Positions 33,303-42,254 of a stretch of 64,000 bases of DNA are shown here, piece by piece. The first letter of the stretch is position 1, and each line of letters starts with the position of its first letter. This DNA is from Mesorhizobium sp. M4B.F.Ca.ET.203.01.1.1 (lineage in GTDB: Bacteria > Pseudomonadota > Alphaproteobacteria > Rhizobiales > Rhizobiaceae), in assembly GCF_004791025.1 (NCBI RefSeq), contig NZ_SRUO01000016.1, forward strand, positions 62,001-126,000. Direction: 5' to 3'. The notes below the pieces were generated by a model that made no database searches, was not told the DNA's origin, and saw nothing but the letters and a program-made list of their open reading frames with translations. The position numbers and the translations under genes are program-made.

Positions 33303-34589
33303 ATGCTCTACCAATCCCCAGTATCCCCCGGCCGGTCCTGGTACGAGGACACGGCCGGATCACGGCCCGAATACCCCGCTCTCGACGGCGACCGCCAATG
33401 CGATGTCGTCATCGTCGGCGGCGGCTTCACCGGCCTGTCAGCGGCGGCGCATCTGGCGAAGGCCGGCAGCAATGTCGTGCTCATCGAGGCGCATCGGTTC
33501 GGCGACGGCGCTTCGGGGCGCAATGGCGGCCAGCTCGGTACCGGCCAGCGCGCCTGGGCCGAGGAGATGGAGGCGGAATACGGCCTTTCTCGCGCCAAGG
33601 CGCTGTTCGACCTCGCCGAGGAGGCCAAGGCGCATCTGCTCGAATTTGCCGCCGTCAACAGGATCGAGATCGACTACATGCCTGGCCAGCTGTCGGTGGC
33701 GCACAAGCAGCGCTATGTCGACGACTACAAGGCGCATGCCGAGATCATGGCGAGCCGCTTCGGCTACCCGCACATTTCCTTCATGGACGCGAAGGAAGCC
33801 GCAGAGCGGCTGGGCTCGACGCGCTATTTCGGCGGCACGCGCGACACCGGCACCGGGCACATCCACCCGCTGAAGCTGGTGATCGGCACGGCGAAAGCAG
33901 CGGCCGGGGCCGGCGCGCAGCTGTTCGAGCGGACGCCGGCGACCGGCATCGTCTGCGGCGGCGGCAAGGTGAGGGTGACGACGCCGAAAGGCACGATCAC
34001 GGCCGAGAAATGCCTGATCGGCGTCAACGCCTATGGCGGCACGCTCGAGCCGGTGAGCGCCGCGCACATCATGCCGATCGGCTCCTTCATCGGCGCGACG
34101 GTGCCGCTCGGATCGGCCTCGACCGTGCTGCCGGGCGGCGAGTCGGTCGACGATTCCCGCTTCGTCGTGCGCTACTTCCGCAAGTCGAAGGACGGCCGGC
34201 TTTTGTTCGGCGGGCGCGAGGTCTACGCGGTCAACGATCCGAAGGACATCCACATCCATATCCGCCGCCAGATCGCGGAACTCTATCCGGAGTTGAAGGA
34301 TGTCGAGATCACGCATGGCTGGGGCGGCTATGTCGGCATCACCGTGCCGCGTAAGCCATTCGTGCGCGAAGTGATGCCCAATGTCATCTCGGTCGGCGGC
34401 TATTCCGGCCACGGCGTCATGCTGTCGAACTTCTTCGGCAAGCTCTATGCCGAGACCGTGCTCGGCAACCGCGACCGGCTGAAGCTGATCGAGGATCTGA
34501 AGGTCCCGCCTTTCCCCGGCGGCCGGCGTTTCCGCGCGCCCTTGCTGTTCCTGGCGCTCAGCTGGTTCGCCCTGCGCGACAGGATCTGA
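33303..34589 (+). CDS. puuB: FAD-dependent oxidoreductase, gamma-glutamylputrescine oxidase type
   Basis: 428 aa. The N-terminal dinucleotide fold is QCDVVIVGGGFTGLSAAAHL followed by VVLIEA; GASGRNGGQLGTGQR and the C-terminal HGWGGYVGITVPRKPF, VISVGGYSGHGVMLSNFFGK are typical of DAO-type oxidases including PuuB. It would oxidise gamma-glutamylputrescine, producing the aldehyde and H2O2. The pair with the GS-like gene supports this. Odd point: because the repeat array ends 7 nt before the ATG there is no visible ribosome binding site; translation may be weak or leader-independent. A hydrophobic segment lies near the C terminus (APLLFLALSWFAL). Confidence 0.85.
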   Translation: MLYQSPVSPGRSWYEDTAGSRPEYPALDGDRQCDVVIVGGGFTGLSAAAHLAKAGSNVVLIEAHRFGDGASGRNGGQLGTGQRAWAEEMEAEYGLSRAKALFDLAEEAKAHLLEFAAVNRIEIDYMPGQLSVAHKQRYVDDYKAHAEIMASRFGYPHISFMDAKEAAERLGSTRYFGGTRDTGTGHIHPLKLVIGTAKAAAGAGAQLFERTPATGIVCGGGKVRVTTPKGTITAEKCLIGVNAYGGTLEPVSAAHIMPIGSFIGATVPLGSASTVLPGGESVDDSRFVVRYFRKSKDGRLLFGGREVYAVNDPKDIHIHIRRQIAELYPELKDVEITHGWGGYVGITVPRKPFVREVMPNVISVGGYSGHGVMLSNFFGKLYAETVLGNRDRLKLIEDLKVPPFPGGRRFRAPLLFLALSWFALRDRI

Positions 34590-34604
34590 CGCAGGGGAAG
34601 CACC

Positions 34605-34626
34605 GGCCGGAACGGAGCTTCCGGCC
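34605..34626 (+). terminator. candidate hairpin after puuB
   Basis: 8-bp stem GGCCGGAA/TTCCGGCC with a 6-nt loop, 16 nt after the stop. No T-run follows, so termination would be weak or Rho-assisted. A second small hairpin with a T-rich tail (34773-34796) lies further on. Confidence 0.4.
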
Positions 34627-34872
34627 TATCTGCCTGATTCCATTCGGCAGTTCGTGCCAATTCGAGATGTTGCGGAATCCTTAACAAGGGTGCAGAATTC
34701 GTTGCAAGGGCGCACTGATGCCACAATCACCGGCAAAGGATGCGGGTTCTGGGCTGTAAGACGGGGACTTTCGCGGGCCCGCCCGCTTGTGTTTTTGGGA
34801 CCGATGCCGATCACCGCCGGACCTCCGGCACCGATCGAAAGAACGTCGGCCCACCTATTGGAGGTGGTTAGA

Positions 34873-35739
34873 GTGAACGAGCCCTTCAGTTTCGGCGCGC
34901 CGGAACGGCGGCACTTTGCAATGCAGTTCGGCTATGACAGGCGGCCCACGTTCTGGCAGGGCGTGCGGTCCAATTCGCATCTGGTGATTGCCGCTGTCGG
35001 CACCGCGGCCCTCCTCGGCGTGGCGGGGATTGCGTTGTGGCTGGCGCTGCCGGCCAGCGACCGGCAAGCGATTGCCAGCCCGGCGCAAAGCGTCCCGACA
35101 ATCCCGGTCAAGACAACCAAGATCGCGCCCGTCAGCGCGAACGCCACGGCGATCGCAGTGGCGCCGCAGGCGGCGCGCAAGGCCGACGCGGTGTCGGCCG
35201 TCGTCGCCGCCAAGGAAGCCAAGATACCGGCGCTGGCGTCCAACGACCCGCGCTGGACCGCACCGGACACCAAGGCCGCGTCCAACGACCCCGCGCCTGC
35301 TCCATCCGATCAGGCGGCAGGCCGACAGGCCGAAGAGACCGCCAAGCCAACCGACACCGCATTCGCCGAACCGGCGCCTCAATCAGACGCCACCGCCTTG
35401 CTGTCCAAGGTGGCCGCGCCCAGCGCGGCGCCGGCGAAGGACGATCCCGACGGCGCCAAGACCGCCGCCATTCCCGCGCCGGACCCGCAGGCGCCGGAAG
35501 CGCAGGCATCCGCAGGCGACGATGCCAAGCCAAAGCCTCAACAAGCCAGCGCGGCCAGTACCGGACGCATCCTGCGGGCCGTCACCATGCGGGCCGGCCC
35601 GAAACAGAAAGCGGCGGCCATGGTCACCGTGCCCGCGAAGACCTCGGTGCAGGTCATAAGCTGCAAGAAGTGGTGCCAGATCGTCTATAACGGCAAGCGC
35701 GGCTGGGTCTACAAGACCTACATCAAGACCGGCGCCTGA
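34873..35739 (+). CDS. membrane-anchored SH3 domain protein
   Basis: 288 aa. The start is taken as GTG 34873, with GGAGGTGG 8 nt upstream. A membrane helix (about 35-60, LVIAAVGTAALLGVAGIALWLAL) is followed by a long Ala/Pro/Lys-rich, probably disordered periplasmic linker (about 65-225), then an SH3_3-type bacterial SH3 domain at the C terminus (GRILRAVTMRAGPKQKAAAM, VQVISCKKWCQIVYNGKRGW). The two cysteines in CKKWC could form a disulfide. Such domains bind cell wall peptides. It converges with the Mur ligase-like gene and overlaps its end by 17 nt. Confidence 0.82.
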   Translation: MNEPFSFGAPERRHFAMQFGYDRRPTFWQGVRSNSHLVIAAVGTAALLGVAGIALWLALPASDRQAIASPAQSVPTIPVKTTKIAPVSANATAIAVAPQAARKADAVSAVVAAKEAKIPALASNDPRWTAPDTKAASNDPAPAPSDQAAGRQAEETAKPTDTAFAEPAPQSDATALLSKVAAPSAAPAKDDPDGAKTAAIPAPDPQAPEAQASAGDDAKPKPQQASAASTGRILRAVTMRAGPKQKAAAMVTVPAKTSVQVISCKKWCQIVYNGKRGWVYKTYIKTGA

Positions 35740-37039
35740 GAGCTTCATCGCCGCCGGTCAGCCTAAGCCACTGCCATAGCCGGGCCCGCCTGCGCTTTCT
35801 GACGTGGGCGCGATGTTGCTCGAAGGGCACTTCGAACAGGCCGCATCCCTGGCATCCAGACCTTTTTCCGCAAACCGGGACCCAGCATTTGACATCGTGG
35901 GTCCAGGCGAGCGCGACCCTCTCGAGGTGAAGGTTGGACGAGCTCTTGAGCAGGATCAGTTCGCCCGGTACTGCCGTTTTCCTGATGTGGTCGGAGACTT
36001 CCCTGGGCGTTCGCAATTCGACGAACCGGCCGCCATCGCGGTCGGCCTGGCCGGCGCCCGAGCGATGCGCGTTGTCGCCGACATAGATCACCTGGCCAGC
36101 GACCTCGCGCGCGGTGTTGTAGGCGTCACGGTACTTTCTTGTCGAACCCACATAATCCGAAATCTGGCCGAGAACGATGCGTTTTGAGGCGACCTTGGCC
36201 TTGGCCACCATGTCGATGGCGAGGTTGATCGAATGCCAGGGAGCCTTGGCGGTGTCGACCAGGAAGTGCGGACCGTCCTCGATAACGAGCACCTGGCAGC
36301 GATTGACCAAGGGCCGAAACGTCGCCACGCGCGCCGCGACTTTTTCGGGCGGCACGCCGAGCTCCAGCGCGGTGGCCACAGCCGCCGCCGTCGGCAGCCA
36401 TAGATACTTGGCCGGAAACAGCGTCTTCAGGTCGAGCGTGCCGCCACGCCACCGGACCGTGAGGCTCAGCGTTTCAGGATAGGCGGCCTGCGTGTCGGTG
36501 ACACGATAATCCGCATCTTCCGTCCGGCCGAAGGTGACGACGCGATGCCTGGTGCCCGAAGCCATGCCGAGCACATGCGGATCGTCGGCGTTGAGCACGG
36601 CAAGACCGCCCGGTGGCAGCGCATCGACCAGGGCGCGCTTTTCCAGGGCGACGTTCTCAAGGGTCCTGAAACTGGCCAAATGTTCGAGGCGGACCATGGT
36701 AACGACAGCCACATGCGGCTTGAGCAGTTCCGCCATCGGCCTGATGGTGTCGACGCCATAGGCGCCTGCCTCGAACACGACGTGGTCGACCTTGCCCGAT
36801 TTCCACATACGCTTGTAGAGCGTGCTGGCCAGCGCATCGATGGCGTTGGCGAGAACCTGCGTGTAGACCGGGCCATGGCTGGCCAAAATATGGCCGAGCA
36901 ACGCCGCCGCCGTCGACTTGCCGGAACTGCCGGTGACGCCGATGAAGGTCGCCTTGCTCTTTGAACGGGCGCGCCTGGCCCTGTAGATCTTGTGGCGGTG
37001 CCACAGGCTCCGGCGAATCTTGCGCAATCGGGCATTCAT
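35723..37039 (-). CDS. Mur ligase family protein with C-terminal cysteine cluster
   Basis: 438 aa. The ATP-binding P-loop is FIGVTGSSGKSTAAALLGH (about 32-50); VVFEAGAYGVDTIRPMAELL, NADDPHVL and LVNRCQVLVIEDGPHFLVD follow the Mur ligase central and C-terminal domain order. A true MurF would carry an N-terminal substrate domain of about 80 aa; here only a short basic leader (RLRKIRRSLWHRHKIYRARR) precedes the P-loop, so it is not a normal peptidoglycan ligase and is nearer to CapB/PgsB-like or stand-alone amide ligases. The C terminus adds a cluster C-W-V-P-V-C-G-K-R-S-G-C-Q-G-C, a likely metal site. The substrate is unknown. Confidence 0.8.
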   Translation of the reverse strand: MNARLRKIRRSLWHRHKIYRARRARSKSKATFIGVTGSSGKSTAAALLGHILASHGPVYTQVLANAIDALASTLYKRMWKSGKVDHVVFEAGAYGVDTIRPMAELLKPHVAVVTMVRLEHLASFRTLENVALEKRALVDALPPGGLAVLNADDPHVLGMASGTRHRVVTFGRTEDADYRVTDTQAAYPETLSLTVRWRGGTLDLKTLFPAKYLWLPTAAAVATALELGVPPEKVAARVATFRPLVNRCQVLVIEDGPHFLVDTAKAPWHSINLAIDMVAKAKVASKRIVLGQISDYVGSTRKYRDAYNTAREVAGQVIYVGDNAHRSGAGQADRDGGRFVELRTPREVSDHIRKTAVPGELILLKSSSNLHLERVALAWTHDVKCWVPVCGKRSGCQGCGLFEVPFEQHRAHVRKRRRARLWQWLRLTGGDEALRRRS

Positions 37040-37110
37040 CGCATGGCCACCCTGCTTCCTCGAGAAGCCTTATGCAGTTCCCGGGCGGCTCGTCAATTCA
37101 GGCCCGCCGT

Positions 37111-37872
37111 TCAGATGCAGCGCCCGCCGTCGACCTCGAGCGCCACGCCGGTGATGAAAGCGGCTTCGTCGGAGGCGAGCCAAAGTGCTGCATTGGCGAT
37201 GTCGAGCGGCGTCGAGAGGCGGCCGAGCGGGATCGAGGCGCGGAACCTCTCGCGGATTTCCGGCGTGTCGGCGCCCATGAACTTCTCCAGCATGCCGGTC
37301 TCGCCGGCGACCGGGCAGAGGCAGTTGACGCGGATGTTTTTTGGCGCCAGCTCGACCGCCATCGACTTGGTGGCGGTGATCGCCCAGCCTTTCGAGGCAT
37401 TGTACCAGGTGAGGCCGGGCCTCGGCCTCAGGCCGGCGGTCGAAGCGGTGGTAAGGATGACGCCGCCGCCCTGCCGCTCCATGATCGGCACCACCGCGCG
37501 CGCCGCGTGGTAGATCGCCTTCATGTTGACGGCCGTGATCAGATCGAAGGTCGTCTCGTCGATGTCGAGCATGTCGCCGTTGCGGTGCGTATAGCCGGCA
37601 TTGTTGACCATGATGTCGATGCGGCCGAAGGCGCTCTTGGCGGCATAGACCATCTCGTCGAATTCGGAGCGCTGCGACACGTCGGTCTGGGTCCAGATCG
37701 CTTTGTCGCCGATCTCGCCGGCCACGCGCTCGGCGCCCTTGGCATTGAGGTCGGCGACGACAATCCTGGCGCCCTCCTCGGCAAAGCGCCTGGCCATGCC
37801 CTCGCCAAAGCCAGATGCGGCGCCGGTGATGATGGCGACCTTGTTTTCCAGACGCGAGCCTTTTTCGCTCAT
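37111..37872 (-). CDS. SDR family oxidoreductase
   Basis: 253 aa, classical short-chain dehydrogenase. Cofactor motif T-G-A-A-S-G-F-G-E-G near 15-24, then IVVADLNAKGAERVAGEIGD (the Asp at the end of beta-2 suggests NAD preference). NNAGYTHRNG, a catalytic Ser in TTASTAGLRP, and the YNASKGW motif are present. The C-terminal end (TGVALEVDGGRCI) is typical of 3-oxoacyl-ACP reductase-like and glucose dehydrogenase-like SDRs. The substrate is unknown. It stands alone, divergent from zwf. Confidence 0.9.
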   Translation of the reverse strand: MSEKGSRLENKVAIITGAASGFGEGMARRFAEEGARIVVADLNAKGAERVAGEIGDKAIWTQTDVSQRSEFDEMVYAAKSAFGRIDIMVNNAGYTHRNGDMLDIDETTFDLITAVNMKAIYHAARAVVPIMERQGGGVILTTASTAGLRPRPGLTWYNASKGWAITATKSMAVELAPKNIRVNCLCPVAGETGMLEKFMGADTPEIRERFRASIPLGRLSTPLDIANAALWLASDEAAFITGVALEVDGGRCI

Positions 37873-38060
37873 TGAAGATCATCCCGAAGCAAGGCATTTC
37901 TCCTTTGGCTTTCGCCGCGATCCCGCTCTATGCTGCACCTGCGAAAGCTCCCCGGAACCACCGCTTGCCGAGAAGCCCCCGGGGCTACGTCAGTGTCAAG
38001 GGCACACATGAACCCAATCGACAACCAGCGACCGGTTCTCACCTGTGACACCATGGCACT

Positions 38061-38088
38061 GGAATATTTAAATCGATTAGAATATATC
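38061..38088. promoter_or_regulatory. AT-rich imperfect 28-bp palindrome upstream of zwf
   Basis: Centred on AATCGATT, 10 of 14 positions are symmetric; the arms contain ATATTT and AGAATAT. It lies 39 nt before the zwf ATG in a markedly AT-rich patch. RpiR-family regulators such as HexR control zwf-pgl-edd in many proteobacteria through AT-rich palindromes; this one does not match the TGTAAT-type HexR core exactly. Confidence 0.35.
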
Positions 38089-38126
38089 AGCCTCGTACCT
38101 GAGCGCGGCGTCAAAACGGACAGACC

Positions 38127-39596
38127 ATGACCAGCCAGATCATCCCCGTCGATCCTTTCGACTTCATCATTTTCGGCGGCACCGGCGACCTGTCGGAACG
38201 CAAGCTCCTGCCTTCGCTCTATCATCGCCAGCGCGACCATCAGTTTTCCGAGCCGACCAGGATCATCGGCACGTCGCGTTCCAAGATGACCGACGCCGAG
38301 TTCCAGGCATTCGCCAAGCAGGCGATCTCGGACCACGTGAAGCCCGCCGACATCGATCCGAAGGAGCTGGAGACGTTCCTCGCCCGGCTCTCCTATGTCT
38401 CGGCCGACGCGACTACCGGCGCCGGCTTCGACAAGCTGAAGAAGGCGATCGGCGACAGCGACCGCATCCGCGCCTTCTACCTGGCCGTAGCGCCGGCGCT
38501 GTTCGGCGACATCTCGCACAAGCTCAAGGAACACAATCTGATCACGCCGAATTCGCGCATCGTGCTGGAGAAGCCGATCGGCCGCGACCTCGCCTCGGCG
38601 CGCGCGCTCAACGACCTTGTCGGCGACGACTTCCACGAAAGCCAGATCTTCCGCATCGACCACTATCTCGGCAAGGAGACGGTGCAGAACCTGATGGCGC
38701 TGCGCTTCGCCAACGCGCTCTACGAGCCGTTGTGGAACTCGGCCAATGTCGACCACGTGCAGATCACGGTCGCCGAGACCGTCGGCCTCGAGGACCGCGT
38801 CACCTATTACGACAAGGCCGGCGCGCTGCGCGACATGGTGCAGAACCACATGCTGCAGCTTCTGTGCCTCGTCGCCATGGAGGCGCCGTCCTCGATGGAC
38901 GCGGACGCCGTGCGCGACGAGAAGCTGAAGGTGCTCAGGGCGCTGAAGCGCATCAACGGCAACGAGGCGCCGAAGCACACGGTGCGCGGCCAGTATCGCG
39001 CCGGGGCATCCGCCGGAGGGCCGGTGAAAGGCTATGTCGAGGAACTCGGCAAGGACAGCAACACCGAGACCTTCGTCGCCATCAAGGCCGAGATCGCCAA
39101 CTGGCGCTGGGCCGGCGTCCCGTTCTACCTCAGGACCGGCAAAAGGCTGGCGACCCGCGTCTCGGAAATCGTCATCGAGTTCAAGCCGATCCCGCACTCG
39201 ATCTTCGGCGACAGCGCCGGGCCGATCTTCGCCAACCAGTTGGTGATCCGGCTGCAGCCGGATGAGGGCGTCAAGCAGTTCATCATGATCAAGGATCCGG
39301 GCCCGGGCGGCATGCGGCTGCGCCAGATCCCGCTCGACATGAGCTTCGCGCAATCCTTCGACGGGCGCGCGCCGGATGCCTATGAGCGGCTGATCATGGA
39401 CGTGGTGCGCGGCAACCAGACGCTGTTCATGCGCCGCGACGAAGTCGAGGCGGCCTGGAAATGGATCGATCCGATCCAGAACGCCTGGGAAAATGCCAGG
39501 CAGGAGGCGCAAGGCTATACGGCCGGCACATGGGGGCCGTCGGCCTCGATCGCGCTGATCGAACGCGATGGGCGGACATGGCACGAGAGCAATTGA
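38127..39596 (+). CDS. zwf: glucose-6-phosphate 1-dehydrogenase
   Basis: 489 aa, the usual length. Oxidises glucose 6-phosphate to 6-phosphogluconolactone with NADP+. N-terminal cofactor motif FIIFGGTGDLSERKLLPSLY; the active-site block RIDHYLGKETVQNLMALRFAN contains the catalytic His and Lys; GNQTLFMRRDEVEAAWKWIDP is the conserved C-terminal block. First gene of zwf-pgl-edd, the entry to the Entner-Doudoroff pathway; pgl overlaps its last 19 nt. Confidence 0.97.
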   Translation: MTSQIIPVDPFDFIIFGGTGDLSERKLLPSLYHRQRDHQFSEPTRIIGTSRSKMTDAEFQAFAKQAISDHVKPADIDPKELETFLARLSYVSADATTGAGFDKLKKAIGDSDRIRAFYLAVAPALFGDISHKLKEHNLITPNSRIVLEKPIGRDLASARALNDLVGDDFHESQIFRIDHYLGKETVQNLMALRFANALYEPLWNSANVDHVQITVAETVGLEDRVTYYDKAGALRDMVQNHMLQLLCLVAMEAPSSMDADAVRDEKLKVLRALKRINGNEAPKHTVRGQYRAGASAGGPVKGYVEELGKDSNTETFVAIKAEIANWRWAGVPFYLRTGKRLATRVSEIVIEFKPIPHSIFGDSAGPIFANQLVIRLQPDEGVKQFIMIKDPGPGGMRLRQIPLDMSFAQSFDGRAPDAYERLIMDVVRGNQTLFMRRDEVEAAWKWIDPIQNAWENARQEAQGYTAGTWGPSASIALIERDGRTWHESN

Positions 39597-40291
39597 GCGG
39601 CGCCTACAACTGGAATGGCTTCGCCGATCGCGAGCAGCTGGCGGTAGCACTTGCCGGCCATGTCGCGGCGCGGCTGACCAAGGCGATCAGCGAGCGCGGC
39701 ACGGCGCTGCTTGCCGTTTCCGGCGGCACGACGCCGGCGAAGTTCTTCGCGGCGCTGTCGAAGACCCCGATCGCCTGGGACAAGGTCACGGTGACGCTGG
39801 TCGACGAGCGTTTCGTGCCGGCCTCCTCGCCGCGCTCGAATGCCGGGCTGGTGGCCGCAAATCTGTTGCAGAACGCCGCGGCTGCCGCCCGCTTCGTGCC
39901 GCTCTATCATGAAGCGGCAAGCATCGAGGATGCGGCGCTGTCCGACAACGAGGCGCTGACATCGCTGCCCTGGCCGCTCGACGCGGTCGTGCTCGGGATG
40001 GGCGGTGACGGCCACACCGCCTCGTTCTTTCCCGACGCCGACGACCTGCCACGACTGCTCGATCCGTCCTCGCAAAGGATCGTGCTGCCGGTGCACGCGG
40101 CAAGCGCCGGCGAGCCCCGGCTGACGCTGTCGATGGCAAGGATCATCGCCGCCGGCTTCATCGCCCTGCACATCGAGGGCGCGGAAAAACGCAGTGCCTT
40201 CGAAGATGCGATGGCGCCGGGAAAGCGAAAGCCCATCCGCGCCGTGATCGATGCGGCACCCAGAACCGTCGAGGTTTTCTGGGCGCCCTGA
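39578..40291 (+). CDS. pgl: 6-phosphogluconolactonase
   Basis: 237 aa, matching the DevB/Pgl family. Hydrolyses 6-phosphogluconolactone. Motifs LAVSGGTTPAKFFAALS (phosphate-binding), WDKVTVTLVDERFVP and VLGMGGDGHTASFFPDAD with the catalytic Asp/His are present, and HIEGAEKRSAFEDA is the C-terminal signature. The ATG at 39578 is inside the end of zwf (19-nt overlap), implying translational coupling. An in-frame extension upstream within zwf is not used. Confidence 0.95.
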   Translation: MAREQLSGAYNWNGFADREQLAVALAGHVAARLTKAISERGTALLAVSGGTTPAKFFAALSKTPIAWDKVTVTLVDERFVPASSPRSNAGLVAANLLQNAAAAARFVPLYHEAASIEDAALSDNEALTSLPWPLDAVVLGMGGDGHTASFFPDADDLPRLLDPSSQRIVLPVHAASAGEPRLTLSMARIIAAGFIALHIEGAEKRSAFEDAMAPGKRKPIRAVIDAAPRTVEVFWAP

Positions 40292-40357
40292 TTTTGACCA
40301 TACCGAGGGTCCCGGTTGCCGGAAAGTTCAGGGACCCCGCCTGAAAGGACCGTTGCC

Positions 40358-42181
40358 ATGACCGCCAGACGCGACATCGAAGCCATCACCGAGCGCATCC
40401 GCCAACGCTCGAAGGCCGGCCGCGAGGCCTATCTCGGCCGCATCGCAGAAGCCTCCGGCCGCAGCGCCAACCGGGCCGTGCTGTCGTGCGGCAACCTCGC
40501 CCACGGCTTTGCCGTCTGCAGCCCTTCCGAGAAGGTCGCGCTCGGCGGCGACCGGGTGCCCAACCTCGGCATCATCACCTCCTACAATGACATGCTGTCG
40601 GCGCATCAGCCCTTCGAGACCTATCCGGCACTGATCAAGGAAGCGGCGCGCGAGGCGGGCGGCATCGCGCAGGTGGCCGGCGGCGTGCCGGCGATGTGCG
40701 ACGGTGTCACGCAGGGCCAGCCCGGCATGGAGCTGTCGCTGTTCTCGCGCGACGTGATCGCCATGGCGGCGGCGATCGGGCTGTCGCACAACATGTTCGA
40801 CGCCGCCGTCTTCCTCGGCGTCTGCGACAAGATCGTGCCGGGGCTGGTGATCGCCGCGCTCACCTTCGGCCATCTGCCGGCGGTGTTCGTGCCGGCCGGG
40901 CCGATGACCACCGGCCTGCCGAATGACGAGAAGGCCAAGGTCCGCCAGCTCTACGCCGAGGGCAAGGCGGGACGGGCCGAGTTGCTCGAGGCGGAGTCCA
41001 AATCCTACCACGGGCCGGGCACCTGCACCTTCTATGGCACCGCCAACTCCAACCAGATGCTGATGGAGATCATGGGCCTGCACACGCCGGGCGCCTCCTT
41101 CGTCAATCCGGGCACGCCGCTGCGCGACGCGCTGACCAGGGAAGCGGCAAGGCGCGCGCTGTCGATCACCGCGCTCGGCAACGACTACACGCCGGTCGGC
41201 CGCATGATCGACGAGCGCTCGATCGTCAACGGCGTCGTCGGCCTGCATGCGACCGGCGGCTCGACCAACCACACGATCCACTTGATCGCGATGGCCGCCG
41301 CCGCCGGGATCGCGCTGACCTGGCAGGACATTTCGGACCTGTCGGAAGCGGTGCCGCTGCTGGCCCGCGTCTATCCAAACGGGCTTGCCGACGTGAACCA
41401 TTTCCACGCCGCCGGCGGGCTCGGCTTCCTGATCCGCGAACTGCTCGACGAGGGCATATTGCACGAGGACGTGCAGACGGTGTGGGGCGAAGGGTTGCGC
41501 CCCTATGCGGTCGAGGCCAGGCTCGGCGCCGATGGCGGCGTGGTGCGTGAGGCCTCGCCGCTGGAAAGCGGCGACGAGAAGGTGCTGGCGCCTTTCAAGA
41601 AGGCGTTCCAGCCGACCGGCGGCCTGAAGGTGCTTGGCGGCAATCTCGGCCATGCCGTCATCAAGACCTCCGCCGTGAAGCCGGAGCGACGCGTCATCGA
41701 GGCGCCCGCAAAAGTGTTCGACAGCCAGCAAGGGCTGAACGAGGCCTTCAAGGCCGGCACGCTGACCGGCGATTTCATCGCCGTCATCCGCTTCCAGGGG
41801 CCGAAAGCCAACGGCATGCCGGAACTGCACAAGCTGACCACCGTGCTCGGCATCCTGCAGGATCGCGGCCAGCGCGTGGCGCTGGTGACCGATGGGCGCA
41901 TGTCGGGCGCGTCCGGCAAGGTGCCTGCGGCGATCCATGTCACGCCGGAAGCGGTCGAGGACGGCCCGATCGCCAGGATCCATGACGGCGACATCATCCG
42001 GCTCGACGCCGATGCCGGCACGCTGGAAGTGCTGGTGCCGGGCGCGGAATTCGCGCTGCGGCGCACGGCGGATGCCGATCTCATCGGCAACGAGTTCGGC
42101 TTCGGCCGCGAGCTGTTCGCCGGGTTCCGGCAACTCGTCGGCCGCGCCGATCACGGCGCCGCGGCGTTCGGGAACGCCTGA
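40358..42181 (+). CDS. edd: phosphogluconate dehydratase
   Basis: 607 aa, normal for Edd. Converts 6-phosphogluconate to KDPG using a [4Fe-4S] cluster. The N-terminal part (AHGFAVCSPSEK, NLGIITSYNDMLSAHQPFE) and GGVPAMCDGVTQGQPGMELS plus FLGVCDKIVPG hold the cluster cysteines of the IlvD/Edd family; NSNQMLMEIMGLH and VALVTDGRMSGASGKVPAAIHV are family blocks. Start ATG 40358 has AAAGGA 7 nt ahead. Last gene of the operon, followed by a strong two-way terminator. KDPG aldolase (eda) is not in the window. Confidence 0.96.
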   Translation: MTARRDIEAITERIRQRSKAGREAYLGRIAEASGRSANRAVLSCGNLAHGFAVCSPSEKVALGGDRVPNLGIITSYNDMLSAHQPFETYPALIKEAAREAGGIAQVAGGVPAMCDGVTQGQPGMELSLFSRDVIAMAAAIGLSHNMFDAAVFLGVCDKIVPGLVIAALTFGHLPAVFVPAGPMTTGLPNDEKAKVRQLYAEGKAGRAELLEAESKSYHGPGTCTFYGTANSNQMLMEIMGLHTPGASFVNPGTPLRDALTREAARRALSITALGNDYTPVGRMIDERSIVNGVVGLHATGGSTNHTIHLIAMAAAAGIALTWQDISDLSEAVPLLARVYPNGLADVNHFHAAGGLGFLIRELLDEGILHEDVQTVWGEGLRPYAVEARLGADGGVVREASPLESGDEKVLAPFKKAFQPTGGLKVLGGNLGHAVIKTSAVKPERRVIEAPAKVFDSQQGLNEAFKAGTLTGDFIAVIRFQGPKANGMPELHKLTTVLGILQDRGQRVALVTDGRMSGASGKVPAAIHVTPEAVEDGPIARIHDGDIIRLDADAGTLEVLVPGAEFALRRTADADLIGNEFGFGRELFAGFRQLVGRADHGAAAFGNA

Positions 42182-42200
42182 GTCGGCAATTCCATCCAAG

Positions 42201-42232
42201 AAAAAGGGGCGGCTCATCGGCCGCCCCTTTTT
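42201..42232. terminator. bidirectional Rho-independent terminator between edd and the VWA gene
   Basis: 13-bp perfect stem (42201-42213 with 42220-42232), 6-nt loop TCATCG; A-run on one side and T-run on the other make it functional for both converging genes. Confidence 0.92.
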
Positions 42233-42254
42233 CTCCAGAAGACGGAAGCGCTAC

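Noticed and set aside
34773..34796. Small GC hairpin followed by TTGTGTTTTT as terminator after puuB
   Set aside because: The stem is only 5-6 bp and it lies about 180 nt after the gene; too weak to annotate on its own.
37930..38130. 66-codon frame before zwf
   Set aside because: Runs through the zwf promoter region, no start signal, no recognisable protein.
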